Positions 1 to 8,160 of a stretch of 64,000 bases of DNA are shown here, in pieces. The notes beneath the pieces were generated by a model that made no database searches, had not been told where the DNA came from, and was given only the letters and a program-made list of their open reading frames with translations. This stretch comes from Streptomyces malachitofuscus (GTDB lineage Bacteria; Actinomycetota; Actinomycetes; Streptomycetales; Streptomycetaceae): the NCBI RefSeq assembly GCF_014650055.1, contig NZ_BMUF01000005.1:62001-126000 (forward strand), in the 5' to 3' direction. Both the position numbers and the translations under genes were made by a program. Within the stretch, counting starts at the first letter, position 1. Each line of letters opens with the position of its first letter.

Positions 1-1
1 G

Positions 2-559
2 GGTGAGCGGTCGTACGACGTGTTCAGCCGGCTGCTGTCCGAGCGGATCATCTTCCTCGGGACCGAGATCGACGACGGCGTCGCCAACGTGGTCATCGCG
101 CAGCTGCTCCATCTGGAGTCGGCGGCTCCGGAGAGCGAGATCGCCGTCTACATCAACTCCCCCGGCGGCTCGTTCACCTCGCTGATGGCGATCTACGACA
201 CGATGACGTTCGTCCAGGCGCCGATCTCGACGTTCTGCGTCGGGCAGGCGGCCTCGACGGCGGCCGTGCTGCTGGCGGGCGGGGACCCGGGGCGGCGGTT
301 CGTGCTGGAGCACGCGCGCGTGCTGCTCGGTCAGCCGGCCTCGGGCGGGGCGCGCGGAACGGCGTCCGACCTGTCGCTCCAGGCCAAGGAGATGGTCCGG
401 ATCCGCTCCCAGGTGGAGGAGGTGCTGGCCCGGCACACGCACCACGACGTGGCGACGCTGCGGGCGGACATGGACCGCGACAAGGTGTTCACCGCCGCGG
501 AGGCCGTGGCCTACGGCCTGGCCGACGAGGTGCTGGCCCGGCGCCTGGCGCCTGTCTGA
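2..559 (+). CDS. clpP4: ClpP-family protease subunit (ClpP4-like), 5' end missing
   Basis: Proteolytic subunit of the ClpP (S14) family, cytoplasmic. The frame is open from base 2 and reads [19 protein letters not shown], the usual ClpP N-terminal region, so the gene starts left of the window; GTG at 20 is internal. The nucleophile Ser lies in GQAAS (codon 254-256) and the Asp region in DRDKVF near 481. The catalytic His, normally in the sequence IHQP, is replaced by Gly (LLGQP, codon 329-331), so the Ser-His-Asp triad looks incomplete. The next gene is a convergent PopR-type regulator followed by a SigB-type sigma gene. That arrangement matches the Streptomyces clpP3-clpP4/popR/sigL neighbourhood, and the clpP4 name rests on this context. 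Such a subunit would need a partner ClpP to be active (inference). Confidence 0.88.
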   Translation, partial: GERSYDVFSRLLSERIIFLGTEIDDGVANVVIAQLLHLESAAPESEIAVYINSPGGSFTSLMAIYDTMTFVQAPISTFCVGQAASTAAVLLAGGDPGRRFVLEHARVLLGQPASGGARGTASDLSLQAKEMVRIRSQVEEVLARHTHHDVATLRADMDRDKVFTAAEAVAYGLADEVLARRLAPV

Positions 560-560
560 G

Positions 561-605
561 GCGCCGGGCGGCGGGGCGGCGCCGCGCCGGGCGGCGGGGC
601 GGCGC
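561..605. repeat. 22-bp GC-rich direct repeat between clpP and popR
   Basis: Two perfect 22-bp copies lie at 561-582 and 584-605, one base apart. They fill the gap between the convergent clpP stop (559) and popR stop (607). Each copy is rich in GGCGG and CCGGG. No protein or hairpin terminator is obvious. This may be replication slippage in a non-coding gap. Confidence 0.75.
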
Positions 606-606
606 G

Positions 607-996
607 TCAGGCGGCCAGGCAGAGTCCGTTGCGGGCGGAGCCGGACACGCCCCGGGTGACGGGGGTCCGCCGGCTGGTGACGCGAACCAGTTCGCCGTGG
701 GCCCGGTGCAGCAGGTCGCCGAGGCCGAGACCGAGCGCCTGGGCGGCGGCCGCGAGGACCTCCGAGGAGGCCTCCTTGCGGCCCCGCTCCACCTCCGACA
801 GGTACGGCATGGAGATCCGGGCCGCGTCGGCGACGTCCTTCAGCGTCCGTTCCTGGGCCAGCCGTTCCCTGCGCAGCACGTCGCCCACGAGGTCGCGCCA
901 GAGGGGCTCTCTGGGTGCGGGGGCCGGAGCGGGCGTGGGGGACGCATCGGGTCGCAGGGGGATGACGCGGGCGTGGTTCGGCGCTTGATTGGTCAC
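607..996 (-). CDS. popR: PopR/ClgR-type XRE transcriptional regulator
   Basis: Helix-turn-helix regulator of the XRE class, 129 aa. The HTH occupies roughly residues 34-95 (RRERLAQERTLKDVADAARI then MPYLSEVERGRKEAS). In Streptomyces lividans PopR activates clpP3-clpP4 and is itself degraded by ClpP1/ClpP2 through C-terminal alanines. This protein ends in LCLAA, the same type of degron. It lies tail-to-tail with the ClpP-family gene. The symbol rests on HTH class, alanine tail and neighbourhood. A ClgR paralogue is the main alternative. Confidence 0.8.
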   Translation of the reverse strand: MTNQAPNHARVIPLRPDASPTPAPAPAPREPLWRDLVGDVLRRERLAQERTLKDVADAARISMPYLSEVERGRKEASSEVLAAAAQALGLGLGDLLHRAHGELVRVTSRRTPVTRGVSGSARNGLCLAA

Positions 997-1240
997 CTTC
1001 TCAGCCTAGGAATTCCGGCCCGGAGGGGAAGGGAGCGGCGTTCCGCCCTGAGAGAAGGCGGTCCCGCGGTCCGTTCCGGCTGCCCCGCGGACCGGGTCGG
1101 CGTACCCTCGGACACAGACGCGACGACCTGTGCGCACCGGTTTCCGGGGCTTCCGCAAAATCGGTGGGCATACGTCCGTACGAGCTGGGTACTCGCGAGG
1201 CTCAGGCACGTGGCAGCCATGACGTTCGTGGGGAGAGGTA

Positions 1241-2128
1241 ATGAAGACCGCCGTGATCCGGTCGCAGGCGCAGGCAGTCGACGGGCACACCGAGGCCGGG
1301 ACGGGTGGCGGGGACCTGCGGGAGGTGGCGGACCCGCGCGCCGTCGCACCCCGCGACGCCAGGGAACTGTCCCGGCAGTTCTTCCGGCGCATGGCGGAAC
1401 TCGAGGAGGGGACGCACGAGTACCAGTACGCGCGCAACACCCTCATCGAGATGAACATGTCCCTCGTACGGTTCGCGGCCGGGCGGTTCCGCGGCCGGGG
1501 CGACGACATGGACGACATCGTCCAGACCGGCATGATCGGTCTGATCAAGGCGATCGACCGGTTCGAACTCTCGCGCGAGGTCGAGTTCACCTCCTTCGCG
1601 CTGCCGTACATCGTCGGTGAGATCAAGCGCTTCTTCCGTGACACCACGTGGGCCGTGCATGTGCCGCGCCGGCTGCAGGAACTGCGGGTCGAGCTCGCCA
1701 AGGCCCGCGAGGAACTCGCCAGCCGGCTGGACCGGGAGCCGACGGTCGCCGAGCTGGCCACGCTGATGAACATCACCGAGCAGCAGGTCGTCGAGGGGCA
1801 GATCGCCGCGAACGGGTACAACTCCTCGTCGCTGGACGCCGCGCTCACCGGTGACGGCCCGGAGAACGGCGAGGCGGTCCTCGCCGACTTCATCGGGGTC
1901 GAGGAGGAGGGACTGCGGCTCGTCGAGGACTTCCACGCGCTCGCACCGCTCATGGCCGAACTCAGCGAGCGCGACCGGGAGATCATCCACCTGCGGTTCG
2001 TGGAGGAGGCGACCCAGGCGGAAATCGGTGAGCGCCTCGGCTGCTCCCAGATGCATGTGTCCCGCCTGATCAAGCGGATCATCGCCCGTCTGCGCGAGGG
2101 GATGCTGGGCGAACTCGGCTGCGCCTGA
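1241..2128 (+). CDS. sigL: SigB/SigF-family RNA polymerase sigma factor (SigL-like)
   Basis: Alternative sigma factor, 295 aa, of the SigB/F/G group that controls stress and development in Streptomyces. Region 2 is visible near residues 65-130 (DDMDDIVQTGMIGLIKAIDR and SFALPYIVGEIKRFFRD), region 3 near 140-200 and region 4 near 240-285 (LSERDREIIHLRF, then TQAEIGERLGCSQMHVSRL). The gene starts at ATG 1241 after GGGGAGAGGTA. It is divergent from popR and tail-to-tail with an RsbW-like ATPase that could be its anti-sigma partner (inference). A GGGTAC element at 1184-1189 resembles a SigB-type -10, but no good -35 was found. The sigL name rests on position beside clpP/popR. Confidence 0.85.
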   Translation: MKTAVIRSQAQAVDGHTEAGTGGGDLREVADPRAVAPRDARELSRQFFRRMAELEEGTHEYQYARNTLIEMNMSLVRFAAGRFRGRGDDMDDIVQTGMIGLIKAIDRFELSREVEFTSFALPYIVGEIKRFFRDTTWAVHVPRRLQELRVELAKAREELASRLDREPTVAELATLMNITEQQVVEGQIAANGYNSSSLDAALTGDGPENGEAVLADFIGVEEEGLRLVEDFHALAPLMAELSERDREIIHLRFVEEATQAEIGERLGCSQMHVSRLIKRIIARLREGMLGELGCA

Positions 2129-2161
2129 CGGAGAGGGGCGAGGGGGCGGGCGCCGGGCCGG

Positions 2162-2617
2162 TCAGCCCGGGACGAGGCTCAGCACCGCGCGCACGCACTT
2201 GCCGACCGGCACCCGCTCCACGCCGACGTCCCGGGCCAGCGCCCGGACGATCTCCAGCCCGTGCCGCCCGACCCGCTCGGGGTCGCGGGGGAAGACGCGG
2301 GGCAGGGTGCCGCTGCTGTCGTACACGGCCACGGTGAGGGAGGTGTCCGTGCCCTCCAGCTCCAGGATGTACGGGCCCCCGCTGTGCCGGTCGGCGTTGG
2401 TGACCAGTTCGCTCACCACGAGCAGGACGGCGCCGTCGGCACGCGCGTCGATGACGGCGCACCATTCGGTCCTGAGCTGCTCGAGGAATGCCGCGGCGAA
2501 GGCCCGCGCCTCGGCGATGCATCCCGGCTCGCCGGTGAAGTGCGCCGCGCGCCGCAACGGCTCCACGGGCACGTCGAAACCAGTCGGTATCACTGCCCCG
2601 TCCAGGTGATAGGTCAT
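2162..2617 (-). CDS. RsbW/SpoIIAB-like ATP-binding regulatory protein
   Basis: Single-domain GHKL ATPase of 151 aa, of the family that includes anti-sigma kinases. The N box is ELVTNADRHSGGP (about residues 68-80), the G1 box VYDSSGTLP and the G2 box GRHGLEIVRAL. Such proteins bind a SigB-type sigma factor or phosphorylate an anti-anti-sigma factor. It lies convergent to the SigB-family sigma gene 33 bp away, a likely but unproven partner. The start is the ATG at 2617. Confidence 0.78.
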   Translation of the reverse strand: MTYHLDGAVIPTGFDVPVEPLRRAAHFTGEPGCIAEARAFAAAFLEQLRTEWCAVIDARADGAVLLVVSELVTNADRHSGGPYILELEGTDTSLTVAVYDSSGTLPRVFPRDPERVGRHGLEIVRALARDVGVERVPVGKCVRAVLSLVPG

Positions 2618-2763
2618 GCGTGTTCTCTCTGCGAGGCCGGGTGGCCAAAACGATCTGCACCAGTCCTGGTACCCCGACTCCGGCGGCGCAGTCCCACCTG
2701 ATCGGTGTCCGGTCCCGCGGGCGGGGAACCCGGATTCCGCGGGGCCGGGCGGAAGGGTGTGCC

Positions 2764-3348
2764 ATGAACGGACTGACGGCGGTGCGGGCCCTCACGACGC
2801 TGCCGGTGGTGACGCTGGGCGGTGACGCCGTGGCCCATGTGAAGGACACGGTGTTCGACACGTCGGCCGGGCGGATCGCGAGCTTCACCCTCACCGGCCG
2901 GACCCTGCTGTCGGGGCCCCTGCCACGGGACCTGCCCTGGCCCGCGGTGCACTGTCTGGGCCGCCACGCGGTCATGGTCCGCGACGCGGGGGCGCTGTGC
3001 GAGCTGCCGCTGTCGGCGGCGCGCCGGGACGCCGCACGCGGGCGGCTGCTCGGGGCGCAGGTGCTGACCGACGACGGCGAGACGGTGGGCACGGTGCTCG
3101 ACGTCCTGGTCGAGGGCGGCACCAGTGGCCGGCTCGTCGCGTTCCGGCTCGCCGCGCACCGTGAGCTGGTGCACGGCTCCCGGCACCGCCGGCACCGGGT
3201 GTACGTGCCCCGGGGCGAGGCGGTGAGCCTCACGGGCCGGACCCTGGTGATCCCCGCGCACGCGCGGACGTACGTGACCGACGACCTGCCGGCGTTCGTG
3301 GCCCGTGTCGGCGCCGGCCACGACCGCGGGAGGGATGTGGCCTCATGA
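2764..3348 (+). CDS. PRC-barrel domain protein
   Basis: 194-aa cytoplasmic protein with two PRC-barrel-like halves: residues about 12-80 (VVTLGGDAVAHVKDTVFDTS) and about 95-170 (LLGAQVLTDDGETVGTVLDV). PRC barrels are small beta-barrels found in RimM and in photosynthetic and stress proteins; the substrate here is unknown. ATG 2764 follows GGAAGGGTGTGCC. Its stop overlaps the ATG of the next PRC-barrel gene (ATGATG/TGA at 3345-3348), so the pair is translationally coupled. Confidence 0.75.
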   Translation: MNGLTAVRALTTLPVVTLGGDAVAHVKDTVFDTSAGRIASFTLTGRTLLSGPLPRDLPWPAVHCLGRHAVMVRDAGALCELPLSAARRDAARGRLLGAQVLTDDGETVGTVLDVLVEGGTSGRLVAFRLAAHRELVHGSRHRRHRVYVPRGEAVSLTGRTLVIPAHARTYVTDDLPAFVARVGAGHDRGRDVAS

Positions 3349-3779
3349 TGCTGTTCTCACGGGTGCGCGGGCTGCCCGTTCTGACCCCCGGCGACGCGGA
3401 CCGGGTGGGCGAGGTACGAGGGCTCACCGTGGACGGGGCTCCCTGGAGGGTCACCCATGTCCGGATCGGGCGCGGGCGGCTGCGCAAGGGGGCCGTGGTG
3501 GCGTGGAGCGCCCTGCGCGCGGCAGGTCCGGACATGCTGGTCGTGCGCTCGGCCGGCGGCCCGGACGAGGTGCCGCCCCACCGCGAGCTGCTGGGGAGCA
3601 GGGTGCTCACGGAGTGCGGCGAGGAGCGCGGCACGGTGCTCGACGCGGCGTTCGACCCGGTGACCGCACGCATCGAGGCGGTGCTGACGACGCGCGGCGA
3701 GCTGCCGCCCGACCGTCTCCTGGGTCTCGGCGACCACGCCCTGGTGGTCCGCTCCGGCACCGCGCACCACCGGGTGTAG
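3345..3779 (+). CDS. PRC-barrel domain protein, coupled to the preceding one
   Basis: 144 aa. Two PRC-type segments: residues 10-65 (VLTPGDADRVGEVRGLTVDG) and 80-140 (LLGSRVLTECGEERGTVLDA). The segment LLGSRVLTECGEERGTVLDA closely parallels LLGAQVLTDDGETVGTVLDV of the upstream gene, so the two look like a duplicated pair. They overlap by four bases and share one transcript. No signal peptide or membrane segment is visible. The biochemical role is unknown. Confidence 0.72.
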   Translation: MMLFSRVRGLPVLTPGDADRVGEVRGLTVDGAPWRVTHVRIGRGRLRKGAVVAWSALRAAGPDMLVVRSAGGPDEVPPHRELLGSRVLTECGEERGTVLDAAFDPVTARIEAVLTTRGELPPDRLLGLGDHALVVRSGTAHHRV

Positions 3780-3838
3780 CACGACGCGTACGGACCTCCC
3801 GGCAGGCGGCGTCGGCGGGGTCTGCTTAGCGTGCACAC

Positions 3839-5110
3839 GTGAGCGCACGCACGTCTTCCCGCCCCGCGATCGCCCCGCACGGCTGGGTTCAGGCCCTGGT
3901 CACGGTCCTCGGCGCGCTGGTCGCCATGGCGGTCGTGGCGGCCCTCGGGCTGTGGGCGGCGGGCGCGACGGACCTGCCGGGCGACGCCTTCCCCCAGGTG
4001 GTCGCGGCGACGCTGGTGACGGCCGTGGGCGGCACGGTGAAGCTCTCCGGGGACGCCGGCGGGCTGGCCGGAACGGAGGGCGGACTGGCGGTCATTCCGC
4101 TGTCCGTCACGCTCACCGGGGCGCTGGTCGTCGGCCGGTGCTTCCTGCGTCCGCTGCGTCGCCGGGCGGTCGCCGGGGCGCCCGAACTGGCCGGGTGGGC
4201 CGCGCGGATCGCCGCGCTGTGGCTGCTGGCGCTCCTCGGTCTGGGGCTCGCCGCGCGGCACACCTTCGAGATCTCCCTCGGGGACGGTCCGCTCGGGGAC
4301 CTGGGCGAGCTGTTCGGCATCCGGCCGGTGGCCGGCTTCGCTGCCGACGTGCCGCTCACCATGCTGATCGGCCTGGTCTGGCTGGCGGGGGTGCTCCTGG
4401 TGACGCTGCTGGTGTCCCGCGGTGCCCCGTTGCCCGCCGGGCTGCTGCGTTTCCAGGCGTCGGCGCGTCCCGCGGCGCAGGCGATGGTGCTGCTGCTGCT
4501 CGCCTCCGTCGTCATCTGTCTCGTCATCGCCCTGGTCGTCGCCGCCACCCGGGGCCACCCGGTCGAGACGTTCGCCGTGGTGCTGCTCGGGCTGCCCAAC
4601 GTGGCCTGGCTCGCGCTGACGCTCGGGCTCGGCGCCACCTGGGACGGCAGGGTGGAAGGCCCGTTCGGGCTGCCCATGCCGCAGGTGCTGGACGAGGTGC
4701 TGCGCACCCCGGAGGTGTCCGAGCTGAACCTGGGCACGCTGGTGGAGCACGACGGGGGCAGGTGGTGGTGGCTGCTGGTGGTGGACGCGGTGCTGCTGTT
4801 GGCCGTCGCCTTCGTGACGGCGGCCCTGTCCCCCGCGGACGTCCGGATCCTGCGGCACGCCGCGCACATGGGGGTGGCGCTGGCGCTGACAGTGCTGATG
4901 ATCTGTCTGACGGCCCGGATCTCCGCGCGCATCGGTCTGTCCGTGCTGGGCATCGGTGAGCTCGCCGAGGGGCTCTCCGGGGAGGTGCTGCTCAATTCCC
5001 GGCTGTTGAGCGCCCTGGGGCTGGCCCTGCTGTGGGGGCTGGTCGCCGGGTTCGCGGGAGCGTGGGCCGCACGTGCGGTGCGCCGGCGGGCCGATCGGGC
5101 GGGCCGCTGA
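3839..5110 (+). CDS. Streptophobe-type polytopic membrane protein
   Basis: 423 aa with a strongly hydrophobic profile and about nine or ten predicted transmembrane stretches (for example near residues 18-45, 78-100, 125-145, 175-200, 220-245, 250-270, 310-335, 345-365 and 395-412). The early Gly-rich segment after TAVGGTVKLSGDAGG resembles the conserved region of the streptophobe family, named from Streptomyces hydrophobic proteins of unknown function. The GTG start at 3839 is only 60 bp after the PRC-barrel pair. There is no enzymatic motif. The family name is from memory of the pattern; membrane location is secure. Confidence 0.72.
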   Translation: MSARTSSRPAIAPHGWVQALVTVLGALVAMAVVAALGLWAAGATDLPGDAFPQVVAATLVTAVGGTVKLSGDAGGLAGTEGGLAVIPLSVTLTGALVVGRCFLRPLRRRAVAGAPELAGWAARIAALWLLALLGLGLAARHTFEISLGDGPLGDLGELFGIRPVAGFAADVPLTMLIGLVWLAGVLLVTLLVSRGAPLPAGLLRFQASARPAAQAMVLLLLASVVICLVIALVVAATRGHPVETFAVVLLGLPNVAWLALTLGLGATWDGRVEGPFGLPMPQVLDEVLRTPEVSELNLGTLVEHDGGRWWWLLVVDAVLLLAVAFVTAALSPADVRILRHAAHMGVALALTVLMICLTARISARIGLSVLGIGELAEGLSGEVLLNSRLLSALGLALLWGLVAGFAGAWAARAVRRRADRAGR

Positions 5111-5132
5111 CCCTGCCCCGGGCCGGTTCCGG

Positions 5133-5543
5133 TCAGGCGACCGGGACCCCGAGCACGCGGGCGGCGCGCTGCATCCGCAGGGCGTCCACGGATTCGGCCA
5201 GCAGTTCGTACTCGGTGGTGTCGTCGCCGGTGGCGACGCGCACCATCCGTCCGGCGGCGAGAGCCTCGGCGACCTCCTCCTGCCGGTCGACGTCTGCGCA
5301 CCAGGCGCGCAGCACGGCGGGTACGTCGGGCACGCCGTCCGGGACGGGGACGAGCGCGCCCGGCGGTAAGTGCTCGGCCTCGGGCCGCGGGTCGAGCCGC
5401 TCGGCGATCCAGGAGGCGCGGTCGCGCAGCCACCACAGGGCGAGCGCGAGGGTGGGCGCCCGGTAGGTGCCCAGGGGTACGCCGATGCGCCGACCGTCGC
5501 AGATCCCGTACGCGGTGACATGGCACAGGAATTCGTCGTGCAC
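5133..5543 (-). CDS. Conserved hypothetical protein
   Basis: 136 aa; start set at GTG 5543, preceded by GGGGGAGGGAAC, giving N-terminus VHDEFLCHVTAYGI. Soluble, acidic, no signal peptide and no motif I recognise. The central part (TYRAPTLALALWWLRDRASW) is likely helical. Frames running further upstream lack ribosome sites and were not used. It is convergent with the streptophobe gene (22 bp apart) and transcribed away from a large non-coding stretch that carries a palindrome at 5674-5696. Confidence 0.62.
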   Translation of the reverse strand: MHDEFLCHVTAYGICDGRRIGVPLGTYRAPTLALALWWLRDRASWIAERLDPRPEAEHLPPGALVPVPDGVPDVPAVLRAWCADVDRQEEVAEALAAGRMVRVATGDDTTEYELLAESVDALRMQRAARVLGVPVA

Positions 5544-6128
5544 GTTCCCTCCCCCGCTGCGTTGCGCGCCTGCCGGGACGGGCCGGCTGCCCGCCCCCGT
5601 GGGCTCGCGTGCTGTGCGTGAGGGCGCCGTCGCGCGGTGTGAAGCGCTCTCGCTGTCGAGTATGTTCACCGCTGAAACACTGTCACCATGTGTTTCCGGC
5701 CAGTCTCCTGGCATATTCACGGGGGTGCCTGGCCGAAACGGTGCGGGCGTCGAGCGGCGGACCGCATGACCTCGGACGCAGTCGCCGACCCGGGCGGCGC
5801 ACGGCGGGTGTGCGCACGCCATGAGCACGCACACCCGTGACGACGCCGCCGGCGCCCGCTGTTGCGAGGCCGGGACGCCGGCCCAGGCGTCACCTGGGCC
5901 CGACGCGGACGGGCGTCGCGCAGATCCGCTTCCGAGCCACCGGCCCCGAGACGATCGCGGCGGTGATCGCTTCGGCGCGGGCGGTTCCCCGTCCACGGCC
6001 ACGGCACGCGGGGAGCGTGGTCAGGCCACGCCACCGCGCGCACCCGCGTGGGATGAACGAGGTGGGCCGTGCGGGCACCGGCACGACGCCGGGAGCCGGG
6101 TCCGTGCCGTGTAGGAATCGCGGGCGGA
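5544..6128. other. 585-bp intergenic region, no credible gene
   Basis: No reading frame here has a convincing ribosome site or protein-like composition; short frames at 5821-6175 are Arg/Pro-rich shadows. The left part holds a 23-bp dyad (5674-5696) and an imperfect longer dyad, GTTTCCGGCCAG with CTGGCCGAAAC, at about 5690-5740. The right half (5830-6128) shows nothing recognisable. Confidence 0.5.
5674..5696. promoter_or_regulatory. Palindrome GAAACAC-N9-GTGTTTC, possible operator
   Basis: Perfect 7-bp inverted arms separated by nine bases, 131 bp upstream of the minus-strand gene starting at 5543. On the minus strand a GTGACA hexamer lies in the spacer region, about 18 bp before a TACTCG, so the dyad would sit over a weak promoter. 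The binding protein is unknown. Confidence 0.4.
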
Positions 6129-7121
6129 CTACCGCCTCACCACCGCGTCGATGCGCTTCAGCTCGTCCTCGGTGAAGTCGAGGTTGCGGGTGGCGGCCAC
6201 GCTGTCCTGGAGCTGCTGCGGGCTGCTGGCGCCGACCAGGGCGGAGGTGAGACGGCCGCCGCGCAGCACCCAGGACAGCGCCATCTGCGCCAGGGTCTGC
6301 CCCCGGGAGGCGGCGATCTCGTTGAGCGTGCGCAGCCGGCCCACCAGCTCCCCGGTGACGGCGTCGGTGTTCAGGAAGGGGCTGTCGCTCGCCGCCCGGG
6401 AGTCCTCGGGGATGCCGTCGAGGTAGCGGCCGGTGAGCAGGCCCTGCTCCAGCGGGGAGTAGGCGATCGAGCCGACCTGGAGCTCGTCCAGGGCGTCCAT
6501 CAGGCCCTGGTCCTCCGGGCGGCGGTCGAGCATCGAGTAGCGGGGCTGGTTGATCAGCAGTGGCGTGCCCAGATCGCCGAGGATGCGGGCGGCCTCGCGG
6601 GTCTGTTCGGCGGAGTAGTTGGACACGCCGACGTACAGCGCCTTGCCCTGCTGGACGGCCGTGTGCAGGGCGCCCATCGTCTCCTCCAGGGGAGTCTCCG
6701 GGTCGAAGCGGTGCGAGTAGAAAATGTCGACGTACTCCAGGCCCATCCGGCCGAGGCTCTGGTCCAGCGAGGACAGCAGGGACTTGCGCGAGCCCCATTC
6801 GCCGTACGGGCCCGGCCACATCAGGTAGCCGGCCTTGGTGGAGATCACCAGCTCGTCGCGGTACCGCGCGAAGTCCGTCCGCAGTGCCTCGCCGAAGGCG
6901 GTCTCGGCCGCTCCGGGCGGCGGCCCGTAGTTGTTGGCCAGGTCGAAGTGGGTGATGCCCAGATCGAAGGCGCGGCGCAGGATGGCGCGCTGGGTCTCGG
7001 CCGGACGGTCGGGTCCGAAGTTGTGCCACAGGCCGAGCGAGAGCGCGGGGAGCTTCAGGCCGCTGCGTCCGGTGCGCCGGTAGGGCATGTCCGCGTAACG
7101 GTCGGGGTGTGCGGTGTACAA
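6129..7121 (-). CDS. Aldo/keto reductase (YghZ/Gpr-like)
   Basis: NADPH-dependent aldo/keto reductase of about 330 aa, resembling E. coli YghZ (L-glyceraldehyde 3-phosphate reductase); the actual substrate is not shown. The N-terminus YTAHPDRYADMPYRRTGRSG aligns with the YghZ start. The family sequence LPALSLGLWHNFG follows, then DLANNYGPP (catalytic Asp/Tyr region), STKAGYLMWPGPYG and YVDIFYSHRFDPETP. I chose the TTG at 7121, five bases after GGAG, because homologues begin there; an ATG at 7178 is the longer alternative. Divergent from a LysR regulator that may control it. Confidence 0.85.
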   Translation of the reverse strand: MYTAHPDRYADMPYRRTGRSGLKLPALSLGLWHNFGPDRPAETQRAILRRAFDLGITHFDLANNYGPPPGAAETAFGEALRTDFARYRDELVISTKAGYLMWPGPYGEWGSRKSLLSSLDQSLGRMGLEYVDIFYSHRFDPETPLEETMGALHTAVQQGKALYVGVSNYSAEQTREAARILGDLGTPLLINQPRYSMLDRRPEDQGLMDALDELQVGSIAYSPLEQGLLTGRYLDGIPEDSRAASDSPFLNTDAVTGELVGRLRTLNEIAASRGQTLAQMALSWVLRGGRLTSALVGASSPQQLQDSVAATRNLDFTEDELKRIDAVVRR

Positions 7122-7214
7122 CGCGACTCCAGAGGGGTTGGCACACGTCTTGGCGGTTCCGTCGAACCGCTGCTCCACTCTGTCGTGACCTGCGGGCAGT
7201 GGTCCAACAGAAGA

Positions 7215-7235
7215 ATCCGATGGAATTCAGCGGAT
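7215..7235. promoter_or_regulatory. Candidate LysR box ATCCG-N11-CGGAT
   Basis: Inverted ATCCG and CGGAT arms spaced by exactly 11 bases, in the gap between the aldo/keto reductase and the divergent LysR gene (start 7249). LysR-type regulators typically bind interrupted dyads of the T-N11-A form in such divergent gaps. Inferred from position and symmetry only. Confidence 0.45.
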
Positions 7236-7248
7236 ACGCTTCTCAATC

Positions 7249-8133
7249 ATGGAACTGCGTCACCTCCAGCACTTCGTGGCCGTCGCCGAGGACCAGCACT
7301 TCACCCGCGCGGCGGAACGGCTGATGGTCTCCCAGTCGGGCCTGTCCGCGTCGATCCGCGCGCTCGAGCGCGAGCTGCAGACGCCGCTGTTCGTACGGAC
7401 GACGCGCAGGGTGACGCTCACCGAGGCCGGGCGGGCGCTGCTGGCGGAGGCCGAGCGGATCCTGGCGCAGGTGCGGGCGGCGCACGAGGCGGTGGCCGCG
7501 GTGCAGGGTGTGCTGCGCGGCACGCTGGCGCTGGGCACGGAGCAGTGCATCGCGGGGGTGAACGTGGCGGAGCTGCTCGCCGCGTTCCGCCGGCTCCACC
7601 CGGACGTGGAGATCCGGCTGCGCCAGTGGGGATCGGCCGCGCTGGCCGAGGAGGTCGCGGCGGGCCGGCTGGACCTCGCCTTCGCCTACCGGACCGAGGC
7701 CGATCCCGAGCACCTGCGCTGCGTGCCGCTGACCGGCGAGCCGATGACCGTGCTGTGCCATCCGGATCACCGTCTGGCGCGGGACGGGGTGCCCCTCACG
7801 CCGCACGACCTGGCCGACGAGGTCTTCGTCGACTTCCACCCCGACTGGGGCCCGCGCCGCGCCACCGACGCCGCCTTCGCCGCGGCGGGGGTGCGGCGCA
7901 CGGTGGCGCTGGAGGTGAACGACGTGCACAGCCTGCTCGACCTGGTCGACGAGAATCTGGGCATCGCCGTGGTACCGCGGCACTTCCGGCACAAGCGCCC
8001 GGGGCTCACCGCGCTGCGGTTGAAGGGCACGGGTGAGGCGGCGTACGAGACGGTCGCCCTGGTGCCGGCCCCGCGGGCGACCAGTCCGGCGGCGCGTGCC
8101 CTGATGGCCCTGCTGGACGACGGGGGCGCGTGA
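7249..8133 (+). CDS. LysR-family transcriptional regulator
   Basis: 294 aa. N-terminal winged HTH at residues 1-60 (MELRHLQHFVAVAEDQHFTR, SQSGLSASIRALERELQTPL), then a periplasmic-binding-protein-like effector domain from about 90 (LALGTEQCIAGVNVAELLAA). LysR regulators usually autoregulate and control a divergent gene, here the aldo/keto reductase. ATG 7249 has no strong Shine-Dalgarno. The effector is unknown. Confidence 0.88.
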   Translation: MELRHLQHFVAVAEDQHFTRAAERLMVSQSGLSASIRALERELQTPLFVRTTRRVTLTEAGRALLAEAERILAQVRAAHEAVAAVQGVLRGTLALGTEQCIAGVNVAELLAAFRRLHPDVEIRLRQWGSAALAEEVAAGRLDLAFAYRTEADPEHLRCVPLTGEPMTVLCHPDHRLARDGVPLTPHDLADEVFVDFHPDWGPRRATDAAFAAAGVRRTVALEVNDVHSLLDLVDENLGIAVVPRHFRHKRPGLTALRLKGTGEAAYETVALVPAPRATSPAARALMALLDDGGA

Positions 8134-8160
8134 GGCGCGCGGATGCGCGAGGGTGGACCC

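Noticed and set aside
2620..2646. SigB-type promoter (GTGT...GGGTGG) before the PRC-barrel genes
   Set aside because: Both elements depart from consensus and overlap the divergent gene start; too weak to list.
5821..6175. Short plus-strand frames in the 5.5-6.1 kb gap
   Set aside because: Arg/Pro-rich, no ribosome site, overlapping each other; not protein-like.
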